Shown here piece by piece: positions 7,031-14,012 of a DNA stretch of 44,093 bases. The DNA is from DSUN01 sp035527715. Its GTDB lineage: Bacteria > Planctomycetota > PUPC01 > DSUN01. Numbering within the stretch: the stretch's first letter is position 1; each line of letters opens with the position of its first letter. Location of the stretch: assembly GCA_035527715.1 (NCBI GenBank), contig DATKZY010000250.1:1-44093 (forward strand). The letters run 5' to 3'. The notes under the pieces are model-generated. The model saw only the letters and a list, made by a program, of their open reading frames with translations, was not told the DNA's origin and made no database searches. A program made the position numbers and the translations under genes.

Positions 7031-9367
7031 TCACTTGAGGACTTGGAAGAGGTTGCTGTAGTCGTCGGTCCAGAGCACGCGGCGGGCGAGGAGGCGCTGG
7101 ACATCTTCGTCCTCCTCGACCTCTTCGTCGTGCTTCCTGATGACCTCGCGGATCACCTCGCAATCGAGGAATGCGCGGTTGTTGCTGAGGAGGATCCAGG
7201 TGGCCGAGTCCACCCGCTTCTCCTTGTCGGACTTGGATTCGACGATGACGGCCTGGTAGTGAAAGTGGTCGGCGAGGGCGAGGACGACTGGCTCCAAGTC
7301 GAGGTAGCGGTTGGAGATGTGGACGGCGAGGACGCCCTCGGGCTTGACCTGGCGGTTGAGGTAGACGTCGAATGCCTCGCGCGTGAGGAGGTGGATGGGA
7401 ATGGCGTCGCTGGTGAAGGCGTCGAGGGCCAGGACGTCGAAGCGCTGCGGCTCCTGGCGCTCGAGGGAGAGGCGTGCGTCGCCGGGGACGACCTGGACGT
7501 CGGCGCCCTCGGCCCGGCTGTCCTCGAGGTAGTGGAACCAGGTGGTGGCGATGCGTTCGACGGCGGGGTTGATGTCGTAGAAGCGGTAGTAGTCGCCCGC
7601 CCCGGCGTAGGCGGCGATGGTGCCTGTGCCGAGGCCGACGACGCCGACGCGGAGACCGCCTTGAGGGCCGCGCGGCAGGTGGCGGATGGCCAGGCCGACG
7701 CCGCTCTCGCGCCCGTAGTACGAGGTGGGCCAGCGGCGCTTCTCGTCGGCAGCGAACTGGTTGCCGTGCGAGATGCGGCCGTTCTGGAGGCTGTAGTAGT
7801 GCTTCTCGGGGTCGCTCTTGTAGTACTCGCTGACCCGCAGGACGCCGTAGAAGTTGCGCGTGAGCGACAGGCAGCCCTTCATCGTGTCGTCGGCCTGCTT
7901 CTTGAGCACGACGCCGAGGGCGACGAGGAGGCCGACGAACGCGGGGATGTAGAGCCCGACCCACCATCTCTTCTGCCAGTCGCGGTGCGGCTTGCGGTCG
8001 GCCCAGAAGGCCGCCATCGCCAGGGCGCAGCAGAGCCACAGCCCGATGTGCAGCTCCAGGTAGGCAGGGAACACCCTGGGAGCGATGAGCGACACGAACA
8101 CGCCGCCCACCGCGCCGCCGAGCGACGACAGGAGGTAGAACCAGGTGAGGTACCGCGGGTTCGGCTTCAGCCGCACCAGCTCGCCGTGGCACACCATGCA
8201 GCACACGAAGAGGCCAGCCGAGTAGCCGATGATCTGGCCGAGAATCGCCACGTCCACGCCCTCACTCAGGATCCAGGGGATGCCGCCCAGGACCATGGAA
8301 ACCTGCTCGCCGGCCTCGATGTCGCTGCCGAGGAACCCGGTGCCCGTGACGAATCGCCAGGCGAACTTGGCGAACGCACTGGCCTTCTCGAGGTCGGGCG
8401 ACTCGGGGGTGCCAAACACCCCGAAACCGGCCTTCACGGGCAGCCGCAGGATCTGGCGCAACAGCTCCCCGCCCCCCATGACCACGAACAGCAGCACCCA
8501 CCAGACGAACCGCGGATACCACCGCGTGCTGTGGAAGCACAGGATGAAGGACAGGAGGTAGACGGTCAGGGGCAGCACCCAGAGGAAGGGCACGATCGCC
8601 ACGTCGGCGCACATCTGATTCGTCACGGCCAGCAGCATCAACGACCCGCAGGCGGTGAGTGCCACCCACAGGAGGCGCGTGGTCATGCCCGGGGCTTCCT
8701 CGCATCGTGGCACGGCTGGCGCGTCCGGCTGTGTCTTCTCTTCGCCTTGGGGCGCGGGGCCGGGCGGTGGCGCGGGCGGGGGGGCCGGCGCCTCAGGCGT
8801 TCGCCACGCGCAGTAGCTCGCCGCGAGCGCGAAGAGGCCGAAGCCGATAGACCAGGCAATCCCCTGCGTCCGGAGGGCGAAAGCGGGCTCGACGAGGAAC
8901 GGGTAGCTCACCAGGGCGAGCAGAGAGCCGATGTTCGACAGGGCGTAGAGGCGATAGGGCGAGCGATCGGGCCGGGCGATGCTGAACCAGGCCTGGAGGA
9001 GCGGGCTGGTCGTCGAGAGCATCAGGTAGGGCAGGCCCACGCTCGCGGCGAGGAGGAGCAGGATGCTCCAGGTCGGGTCGCTGGCCGGCCCCGGCTTCCA
9101 CTTGGCTCCGGGCAGGATCGGCAGCGTGGCCGCGGCGGCCACGAGGAGCGCGATGTGGATGATCATCTGCTTGCGCTGCGGCAGCTTCGTGCGCAACAGG
9201 TGGGCATACGCGTAGCCCGCGAGGAGCAGCAACTGGAAGAAGAGCATGCACGCCGTCCACACCGCCGGTCCGCCGCCGAACCAGGGCAGGATGAACTTGG
9301 CGATCAGCGGCTGAACCTGGAAGAGGAGGAAGGCGCCGAAAAAGATCGCCAACGCATACTGAAGCAA
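7031..9367 (-). CDS. Membrane-fused spermidine synthase-like protein
   Basis: The 778-residue product has a long N-terminal half made of many transmembrane helices (starting LQYALAIFFGAFLLFQ, with the family signature ILPWFGGGPAVWTACMLFFQ at ~26-45). This is followed by a cytoplasmic Rossmann methyltransferase-like spermidine synthase domain in about the last 230 residues. That domain shows the nucleotide-binding loop VVGLGTGTIAAYAG and the catalytic-region motif LALDAFTSDAIP. Whether it makes polyamine or another aminopropyl compound is not known for this fused family. An open frame continues upstream to 9496, but the TTG at 9367 has AGGAG five bases before it, starts at the first membrane helix and does not overlap the preceding gene, so I chose it. 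It lies 31 bp after the ThiF-like gene. Confidence 0.85.
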   Translation of the reverse strand: MLQYALAIFFGAFLLFQVQPLIAKFILPWFGGGPAVWTACMLFFQLLLLAGYAYAHLLRTKLPQRKQMIIHIALLVAAAATLPILPGAKWKPGPASDPTWSILLLLAASVGLPYLMLSTTSPLLQAWFSIARPDRSPYRLYALSNIGSLLALVSYPFLVEPAFALRTQGIAWSIGFGLFALAASYCAWRTPEAPAPPPAPPPGPAPQGEEKTQPDAPAVPRCEEAPGMTTRLLWVALTACGSLMLLAVTNQMCADVAIVPFLWVLPLTVYLLSFILCFHSTRWYPRFVWWVLLFVVMGGGELLRQILRLPVKAGFGVFGTPESPDLEKASAFAKFAWRFVTGTGFLGSDIEAGEQVSMVLGGIPWILSEGVDVAILGQIIGYSAGLFVCCMVCHGELVRLKPNPRYLTWFYLLSSLGGAVGGVFVSLIAPRVFPAYLELHIGLWLCCALAMAAFWADRKPHRDWQKRWWVGLYIPAFVGLLVALGVVLKKQADDTMKGCLSLTRNFYGVLRVSEYYKSDPEKHYYSLQNGRISHGNQFAADEKRRWPTSYYGRESGVGLAIRHLPRGPQGGLRVGVVGLGTGTIAAYAGAGDYYRFYDINPAVERIATTWFHYLEDSRAEGADVQVVPGDARLSLERQEPQRFDVLALDAFTSDAIPIHLLTREAFDVYLNRQVKPEGVLAVHISNRYLDLEPVVLALADHFHYQAVIVESKSDKEKRVDSATWILLSNNRAFLDCEVIREVIRKHDEEVEEDEDVQRLLARRVLWTDDYSNLFQVLK

Positions 9368-9398
9368 AGGACACTCCTGCGCCCAGGACGGGCAACGC

Positions 9399-10145
9399 TC
9401 AGGTGCCGCGTTGCCCACAGGCCGGGCAATCGGGCCGGCGCGGGATGCGCACGCGGGTGAAATCCAGGTCCCACACATCCAGGCACATCGCCTCATCGCG
9501 AGGCTCGAGCGCGCCGACGAGGAGACGGAGCGCCAGCGCGCACTGGAGCGCGCCGACGACCGCCGTGGTCGAGTTCAGGATGCCCGCCGTGGCCGCCGTG
9601 GGTGTGGTGCCCGGCGCCGGCAGCTCGGCCAGGAGGCACCGGTAGCAGGGCGTCCGCCCCGGCACGATGGGCATCACGAACCCTGTCGAGCCCACGGCTC
9701 CCCCGACAATCCACGGCGTGCCGCTCTTCAGGCACGCGGCGTTGATGAGCGAGCGGGTCTGCACGTTGTCCGTGCCATCCATCACCAGGTCGAAGCCGGA
9801 GAGCAGGGCCTCGACGTTGCCCGACGCGACTTCGCACACCTCGGCTTCGAGGGTGACCGAGGAGTTGACCTCGCGGAGCTGCTCGACGGCGGCAATGGCC
9901 TTCGGCGTCCGCTCGCGCACGTGGCCTTCGTGAAAGAGCACCTGGCGCTGAAGGTTGTCCAGCTCCACCACGTCGCGGTCAATGATGCGGAGGCGGCCGA
10001 CGCCCGAGCGGGCGAGGTTGTTGGCGATGTTGGTGCCGAGGGCCCCGCATCCGACGACGACGACGGCGGCCGCGGAGATCCGTCGCTGGCCCTCCGGGCC
10101 GATCAGCTCCAGGATCTCTTGGCGAATGTATCGGGAACTAGGCAA
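9399..10145 (-). CDS. ThiF/MoeB/HesA-family E1-like adenylyltransferase
   Basis: This family uses ATP to adenylate the C-terminal glycine of a ubiquitin-like sulfur carrier (MoaD, ThiS) or similar protein. The 248-residue product has the ATP loop GCGALG (32-37), the acidic residue D56 in RIIDRD, the NLQRQ segment (64-68), D126 in DGTDN, and a zinc site from CYRC (C167, C170) and CPAC (C240, C243). The region where many relatives carry a conserved Cys reads PTAATAGILN here, so no thioester cysteine is visible there. The start is TTG at 10145; no better start is seen. No MoaD/ThiS-like partner gene or JAMM protease is in the window, so the pathway is open. Confidence 0.88.
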   Translation of the reverse strand: MPSSRYIRQEILELIGPEGQRRISAAAVVVVGCGALGTNIANNLARSGVGRLRIIDRDVVELDNLQRQVLFHEGHVRERTPKAIAAVEQLREVNSSVTLEAEVCEVASGNVEALLSGFDLVMDGTDNVQTRSLINAACLKSGTPWIVGGAVGSTGFVMPIVPGRTPCYRCLLAELPAPGTTPTAATAGILNSTTAVVGALQCALALRLLVGALEPRDEAMCLDVWDLDFTRVRIPRRPDCPACGQRGT

Positions 10146-10223
10146 AGTCGTGTTTCCGCGACCTGCGAAGCAGGCTCGTGATGCGGGGGCCGGCCTGTCG
10201 GGCCTGCCTGCTCGCGGGCATCG

Positions 10224-10406
10224 TCAGCGGCTCGTGATGCCCAGGAATCGGAGCATTGCGACGACGCCCATCCCCACGATCACCAGCGCCATCAGGCCGA
10301 TGGGCACGACGGCGACCAGGTAGAGCGCCCAGTCCTTGCCACCCCACTTCGACTTGTCCTCGAACTCGTGCCCACACTCGGGGCACTTCACCTTGCGGCT
10401 CGCCAT
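10224..10406 (-). CDS. Small zinc-ribbon membrane protein
   Basis: The 60-residue product begins with a zinc-ribbon half site, CPECGHEF (residues 8-15), a Lys/Trp-rich linker, then one hydrophobic segment (WALYLVAVVPIGLMALVIVG, ~26-45) and a short tail. Only one CxxC is present, so metal binding would need a dimer or a partner. The ATG at 10406 has AAGGAG seven bases upstream and sits behind a sigma70-type promoter at 10460-10488. It is 78 bp ahead of the ThiF-like gene and may be first in that transcript. Function is unknown. Confidence 0.75.
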   Translation of the reverse strand: MASRKVKCPECGHEFEDKSKWGGKDWALYLVAVVPIGLMALVIVGMGVVAMLRFLGITSR

Positions 10407-10459
10407 GCCCGTGCTCCTTCTCGCCCTCCGTAGCCTTGGCGAAGGAGGGTCGTGCCCAC

Positions 10460-10488
10460 AGTATAAGCCGCCGCCCCGCGCCGGTCAA
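10460..10488 (-). promoter_or_regulatory. Sigma70-type promoter, minus strand
   Basis: On the minus strand, TTGACC (10488-10483) and TATACT (10465-10460) are 17 bp apart, upstream of the small zinc-ribbon gene and probably the ThiF-like and spermidine synthase-like genes. Confidence 0.7.
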
Positions 10489-10518
10489 CTGCCGGTGGCG
10501 AGTGTGCGCGCGGGCCAC

Positions 10519-10547
10519 TTGACAGCCGCCCCCCGTCTCAATACCCT
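10519..10547 (+). promoter_or_regulatory. Weak sigma70-type promoter, plus strand
   Basis: TTGACA (10519-10524) is followed after 17 bp by TACCCT (10542-10547). The -10 box is poor, but placement 24 bp before the 10572 start is good. Confidence 0.45.
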
Positions 10548-10571
10548 GGGAGCCACCGAGGAGAAGCACGC

Positions 10572-10763
10572 ATGAGCTACTGCAAGTACTGCGGGGCCTG
10601 GCAGATCTACGTCAGCAAGTCCGACCCGTGCGGGAAGTGCGGCAAGGAGCAGAGCGACCCCACCGAGCTGGCCTGGTACTGCTCGCTGTGCGGCAAGTTC
10701 GAGTACCTGGGCGCCGACAAGGATGCCTGCGCCGCCTGCGAACGCAAGCAGCAGCCGAAGTAG
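10572..10763 (+). CDS. Small double zinc-ribbon protein
   Basis: The 63-residue product holds four CxxC pairs (CKYC, CGKC, CSLC, CAAC), enough for two zinc sites in a rubredoxin- or zinc-ribbon-like fold. It has no signal peptide or membrane segment, so it is cytoplasmic. GAGGAGAAG lies about 8 nt before the ATG. It is transcribed divergently from the other small zinc-ribbon gene, about 165 bp away, and lies 41 bp before the next plus-strand gene. Function is unknown; nucleic-acid or protein binding is possible. Confidence 0.8.
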   Translation: MSYCKYCGAWQIYVSKSDPCGKCGKEQSDPTELAWYCSLCGKFEYLGADKDACAACERKQQPK

Positions 10764-10804
10764 CCCCGGGCGACCCGACGCCGAAGGCACAAGGAGTGAG
10801 CGAC

Positions 10805-12418
10805 GTGGACCGAGCGGAGCGATGGGCCTGCGTGGTGCACTTCACCGTGGCCGCGGCCCTGGCGGCGGCCCTCCTCGGCGCGGCGGAGAGCGGCGAGGCA
10901 CAGCCGGCGCCCGAGTGGGACGCCAGGTTCGTGACGATGCAGGTGCCGAAGCGCCTCGTCACCGACCAGGTCTTCCACGCGACCATCACCATGAGGAACA
11001 CCGGCACCCAAACCTGGCGGGAAGGGCGGGACATCACGCCCACGAGGCTCCGTTCCCAGGACCCCGAGGGCAACACGACCTGGGGCACGAACTACATCAT
11101 CCAGGGCCAAGGAACCACCGTGGCGCCAGGGCAGGAGTTCACCTACAAGTCCAACCTCAAGGCTCCCAGCACGCCGGGGGAGTACGGGTTCCGGTGGAGG
11201 GTCGCTGGCAAACCCGGGTGCTTCGGCGAGCCGACGGCGAAGGAGACCATCGTAGTCGAGAAGCGGGAGGAAGGCCCCGCTGTTCCGCCGCCGGCGCTGC
11301 CGCCGCCCGACGAGAAGGGCAAGCGCGTCCTGACCATCGAGGACTTCGAGTACCTCGGCTCGTTCAAGGTGCCGCCGAAGGTGGGCCGCGGCGGCGCGGG
11401 CTACTCGGAATGTGGACTGGCCCTCCGCAAGGCCAAGGATGGCTCCCTGCGCCTGCTCCTGAACTACACGCACCCGGGCCAAACGCTCTGCGAGATCGAG
11501 ATCCCCGCACTGGCGAAGTTCGAGAACCGCAACGCCGCCCCGCTGAAGGTGGCCGAAGTCAAGAAGGACTGGGGACCGCTCTCCGCCAGCAAGGTCTCTC
11601 CGAACGGCGGCCTCTGGTGGGACGAGGGGACGAAGACCCTGTACTGGACCTACTACCACGGCTACTGGACGGGCGGCCCCCTGCCCGTGCTGAACGCCTG
11701 CAAGCTGGGCGACGACGGCACCGTCACGGTTGTGGGGTCATGGACCGTGCCCAACCAGAAGTGGCACTGGGGCGGCGTGACCAGGCTCTCCCGCGAGTTC
11801 GCCGAGCGGTACACCGGGGGCAGGACGCTGGCGCTGGGCTTCGGCGGCTACTACAGCATCTGTGGTCCCGCCAGCCGCGGCCCCGCCCTGGGCGCCATCG
11901 CCGACCCGGACCCCGCCAACCAGGGCAAGGACGTGGACCTGGTGGAGCTTCTCGGCTACAAGAGCCCGGCCAAGGCGCCCAGAGACGGCAATTACTTCAG
12001 CGCCAACTGCGGCTTCTGGGCCGACCCGCCCGAGAACGCCGGCAGCGGCTACTGGACCTTCGACGACTGTTGCCACAGCGGCGTGTTCATTGACCTGCCC
12101 GACTCGCACGCCTACATCGCCTTCGTCAGGCTGGGCACCGGCAGAATGGGGTACGACTACGGCGCCATCCGCTCGGCCGGGAGCGCGCAGTACTGGTACT
12201 TCTACAATCCCAGGGACCTCGGCGACGTGGCCAAGGGAGCCAGGAAGCCCGGCTCGGTCGTGCCGTACCTGATGGCGAAGGACTCCGACGGGATGGGAGG
12301 AACAGCCACCGGCTCTTGCTTCGATGCGGGAGAGAGGAAGCTCTATCTCGTGCGGACGGGCTGTTACCGCGTCGGCACCGAGGCCCATCCGCTGGTGCAC
12401 GTCTACAAGGTCAAGTAG
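10805..12418 (+). CDS. Secreted protein with N-terminal NBR1-like Ig domain
   Basis: The 537-residue product has a signal-like hydrophobic segment (residues ~10-26). An Ig-like domain of the type first named from NBR1 follows at about 38-153, shown by NTGTQTW, TTW, TTVAPGQEF and TPGEYGFRWRV. A Pro-rich linker leads to a ~370-residue C-terminal region rich in Trp, Gly and Tyr (GYWTGGPLPVLNACKLG, SGYWTFDDCCHSGVF), which could be a beta-propeller. No catalytic motif is recognised. The GTG at 10805 has AAGGAG 8 nt upstream; a GTG at 10796 overlaps that site. An upstream open frame overlaps the preceding gene and is rejected. It is likely a cell-surface or periplasmic binding protein. Confidence 0.75.
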   Translation: MDRAERWACVVHFTVAAALAAALLGAAESGEAQPAPEWDARFVTMQVPKRLVTDQVFHATITMRNTGTQTWREGRDITPTRLRSQDPEGNTTWGTNYIIQGQGTTVAPGQEFTYKSNLKAPSTPGEYGFRWRVAGKPGCFGEPTAKETIVVEKREEGPAVPPPALPPPDEKGKRVLTIEDFEYLGSFKVPPKVGRGGAGYSECGLALRKAKDGSLRLLLNYTHPGQTLCEIEIPALAKFENRNAAPLKVAEVKKDWGPLSASKVSPNGGLWWDEGTKTLYWTYYHGYWTGGPLPVLNACKLGDDGTVTVVGSWTVPNQKWHWGGVTRLSREFAERYTGGRTLALGFGGYYSICGPASRGPALGAIADPDPANQGKDVDLVELLGYKSPAKAPRDGNYFSANCGFWADPPENAGSGYWTFDDCCHSGVFIDLPDSHAYIAFVRLGTGRMGYDYGAIRSAGSAQYWYFYNPRDLGDVAKGARKPGSVVPYLMAKDSDGMGGTATGSCFDAGERKLYLVRTGCYRVGTEAHPLVHVYKVK

Positions 12419-12429
12419 TCTCCACGACG

Positions 12430-12450
12430 CCACAGGCTTCCAGCCTGTGG
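12430..12450. repeat. Short palindrome CCACAGGCT-TCC-AGCCTGTGG
   Basis: Perfect 9-bp arms around TCC, 11 bp after the stop of the preceding gene. It may be part of an interspersed repeat or help end transcription. Confidence 0.5.
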
Positions 12451-12472
12451 GGGAACGGGCTCCCGGAAACGC

Positions 12473-12516
12473 AAGAGGCCGAATCTCAAGCGCATACGGC
12501 TGAGATTCGGCCTCTT
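12473..12516. terminator. Long hairpin between a CDS and tRNA-Ala
   Basis: Perfect 16-bp arms at 12473-12488 and 12501-12516 with a 12-nt loop lie just beyond the 3' end of the minus-strand tRNA and after the plus-strand gene, so it could end transcription from both sides. Neither side has a strong T run. Confidence 0.5.
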
Positions 12517-12520
12517 GACC

Positions 12521-12596
12521 TGGTGGAGGATAGGGGGCTCGAACCCCTGACCTACAGACTGCCAGCCTGTCGCTCTCCCAACTGAGCTAATCCCCC
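12521..12596 (-). tRNA. tRNA-Ala(GGC)
   Basis: The 76-nt minus-strand sequence folds as a full cloverleaf. The acceptor GGGGGAT pairs with ATCCTCC and includes the G3-U70 pair that marks alanine tRNAs. The D arm is GCTC/GAGC, the anticodon loop CTGGCAG gives anticodon GGC, the T arm holds GTTCGAGC, and CCA is encoded. A strong promoter lies just upstream. Confidence 0.97.
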
Positions 12597-12607
12597 AGTT
12601 CCCCCGA

Positions 12608-12636
12608 ATTATAGCAGCGGGCCGCGGAAAAGTCAA
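12608..12636 (-). promoter_or_regulatory. Promoter of tRNA-Ala
   Basis: On the minus strand, TTGACT (12636-12631) and TATAAT (12613-12608) are 17 bp apart. The mature tRNA begins 12 nt past the -10 box, leaving a 5' leader of only a few bases. Confidence 0.82.
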
Positions 12637-12646
12637 CCGCCAATGC

Positions 12647-13645
12647 TCACGGGATCAGCACGGCGGCTCCGCGCACCTCGCGGCGCTTCAGGGCGCACAG
12701 CACCTTGTTGGCATCGGTCAAGGGATACGCCATCGTGTCGGTGCGGAGGGGGATTTCCGCCGCCAGGCGCAGGAGGGCCTGGCCGTCGCGCCGCGTGCTC
12801 GCCGTCACGCTGCGCATCGTGCGCTCGTAGTACAGGTCGCGCTCGTAGTCCAGCTCCGGAATCGAGGTCATGTGAATGCCCGCGAGGGCCAGCGTGCCGC
12901 CGCGGTTGAGCGCCCGCAGGGCCAGCGGGATCAGCCAGCCGGCGGGCGCGAACACGACCGCCGCGTCGAGCTTCTCGGGCGGCGTGTCCTTCGCATCGCC
13001 CACCCAGCGGGCGCCGAGGTCAATCGCGTGGCTCCTGTGCTCCTCGCCCCGGGTGAAGACGTAGACGCTGCACTCCCAGTGGCGGGCGATCTGGATGGCG
13101 ATGTGGGCCGATGCCCCGAAGCCGTAGATGCCCAGCCGCCCGCCGCGGCGAATCTCGCTCAGCTCGAGCGCCCGGTAGCCGATGATGCCCGCGCACATCA
13201 GCGGCGCCGCCTGCTCGGCCTCCAGGCCGTCGGGCACCTCGTAGGCGAAGTCCTCCGACACCCGCGTGTGCTCGGCGTAGCCGCCGTTGGCGTGAAGGCC
13301 CGTGAACCGGGCCGACTCGCACAGGTTCTCCGTGCCCTTCCGGCAGAAGCCGCATCGTCCGCAGGCCGAGTGGAGCCAGCCGATGCCCACGCGCTGCCCC
13401 AGGGCAAAGCGCTGGCAGCCCTCCCCCAGCGCCTCGACCACCCCGATCACCTCGTGCCCGGGGACGATAGGCACCCACTCGGTGCCCAGGTCGCCCTCCA
13501 CCGTGTGAAGCTCCGTGTGGCACACGCCGCAGGCCAGCACGCGCACGACGATCTCGCGCGGCCCGGGTTCGGGCTTCGGCACGTCGGCCAGCCGCAGCGG
13601 CTCGCGCTCTGCCGGCCCGCACTTCTCCAGCACCATCGCTCGCAT
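12647..13645 (-). CDS. Zinc-dependent alcohol dehydrogenase family protein
   Basis: The 332-residue medium-chain dehydrogenase oxidises alcohols or reduces aldehydes with NAD(P)(H) in the cytoplasm. Catalytic zinc ligands are C42 (GVCHTELH) and H64-E65 (PGHEV). The structural zinc site is C95, C98, C101 and C109 (ACGRCGFCRKGTENLC). The cofactor loop YGFGASAH is near 170-178. The length and the ARFTG/GGYAEH signatures fit the zinc-binding alcohol dehydrogenase subfamily known as adh_fam_2. The ATG at 13645 starts MRAMVLEK, the usual N-terminus; a longer open frame runs into the repeat at 13755-13910 and is rejected. The true substrate is unknown. Confidence 0.9.
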   Translation of the reverse strand: MRAMVLEKCGPAEREPLRLADVPKPEPGPREIVVRVLACGVCHTELHTVEGDLGTEWVPIVPGHEVIGVVEALGEGCQRFALGQRVGIGWLHSACGRCGFCRKGTENLCESARFTGLHANGGYAEHTRVSEDFAYEVPDGLEAEQAAPLMCAGIIGYRALELSEIRRGGRLGIYGFGASAHIAIQIARHWECSVYVFTRGEEHRSHAIDLGARWVGDAKDTPPEKLDAAVVFAPAGWLIPLALRALNRGGTLALAGIHMTSIPELDYERDLYYERTMRSVTASTRRDGQALLRLAAEIPLRTDTMAYPLTDANKVLCALKRREVRGAAVLIP

Positions 13646-13694
13646 AGGCGCGTTGCTCTCTGAGGCAGGGGGACATCGCATCACAGACCTCACA

Positions 13695-13723
13695 AGCCTA
13701 GCCCCTTCCCCGGCGTCTGTCAA
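13695..13723 (-). promoter_or_regulatory. Promoter of the alcohol dehydrogenase gene
   Basis: On the minus strand, TTGACA (13723-13718) and TAGGCT (13700-13695) are 17 bp apart, about 50 bp before the start codon. The -10 box is weak. Confidence 0.55.
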
Positions 13724-13754
13724 CCGACAGTGGGCGGGGAGCATGCCCCCCACG

Positions 13755-13910
13755 CAGCTCGGCGCCCCGACGGGGCGTACTATGGTAGCCCAGGGCAACG
13801 CCCTGGGAATAGGGCCACCACACACGCAGCCCTGAAAGGGCGTACTATGGCCGTGGCTCGTAGTACGCCAGGGCGTTGCCCTGGGCCATCATAGTACGCT
13901 CCTTCGGAGC
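13755..13910. repeat. Composite interspersed repeat with covarying hairpins
   Basis: A unit made of a small hairpin, then GTACTATG, then an inner palindrome around CCCAGGGCAACGCCCTGGG occurs on the plus strand (~13758-13810) and inverted (~13862-13910), with a partial third copy at ~13825-13850. The small hairpins read CGCCCC-GAC-GGGGCG, GCCCT-GAA-AGGGC and, on the minus strand, GCTCC-GAA-GGAGC, so stem pairs change together while loops are alike. This fills most of the 367-bp gap; no gene is seen. Confidence 0.75.
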
Positions 13911-13950
13911 TGTGACCGCTCGTAGACACCCCCCCAAGCCCGAATCGCGC

Positions 13951-13979
13951 TTGACAGCCGCATCCGCCCGCGCGATGAT
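13951..13979 (+). promoter_or_regulatory. Promoter of the transglutaminase-like/TPR gene
   Basis: TTGACA (13951-13956) and GATGAT (13974-13979) are 17 bp apart, 33 bp before the GTG start. Confidence 0.6.
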
Positions 13980-14012
13980 GCGGGCGACAAGCGTTCGTTC
14001 AGGGGGACGATC

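Noticed and set aside
6980..9460. 826-residue open frame on the plus strand
   Set aside because: Antisense to the spermidine synthase-like membrane protein; low-complexity charged translation.
13646..13825. Extended N-terminus of the alcohol dehydrogenase
   Set aside because: It would translate the interspersed repeat; MRAMVLEK is the family's normal start.
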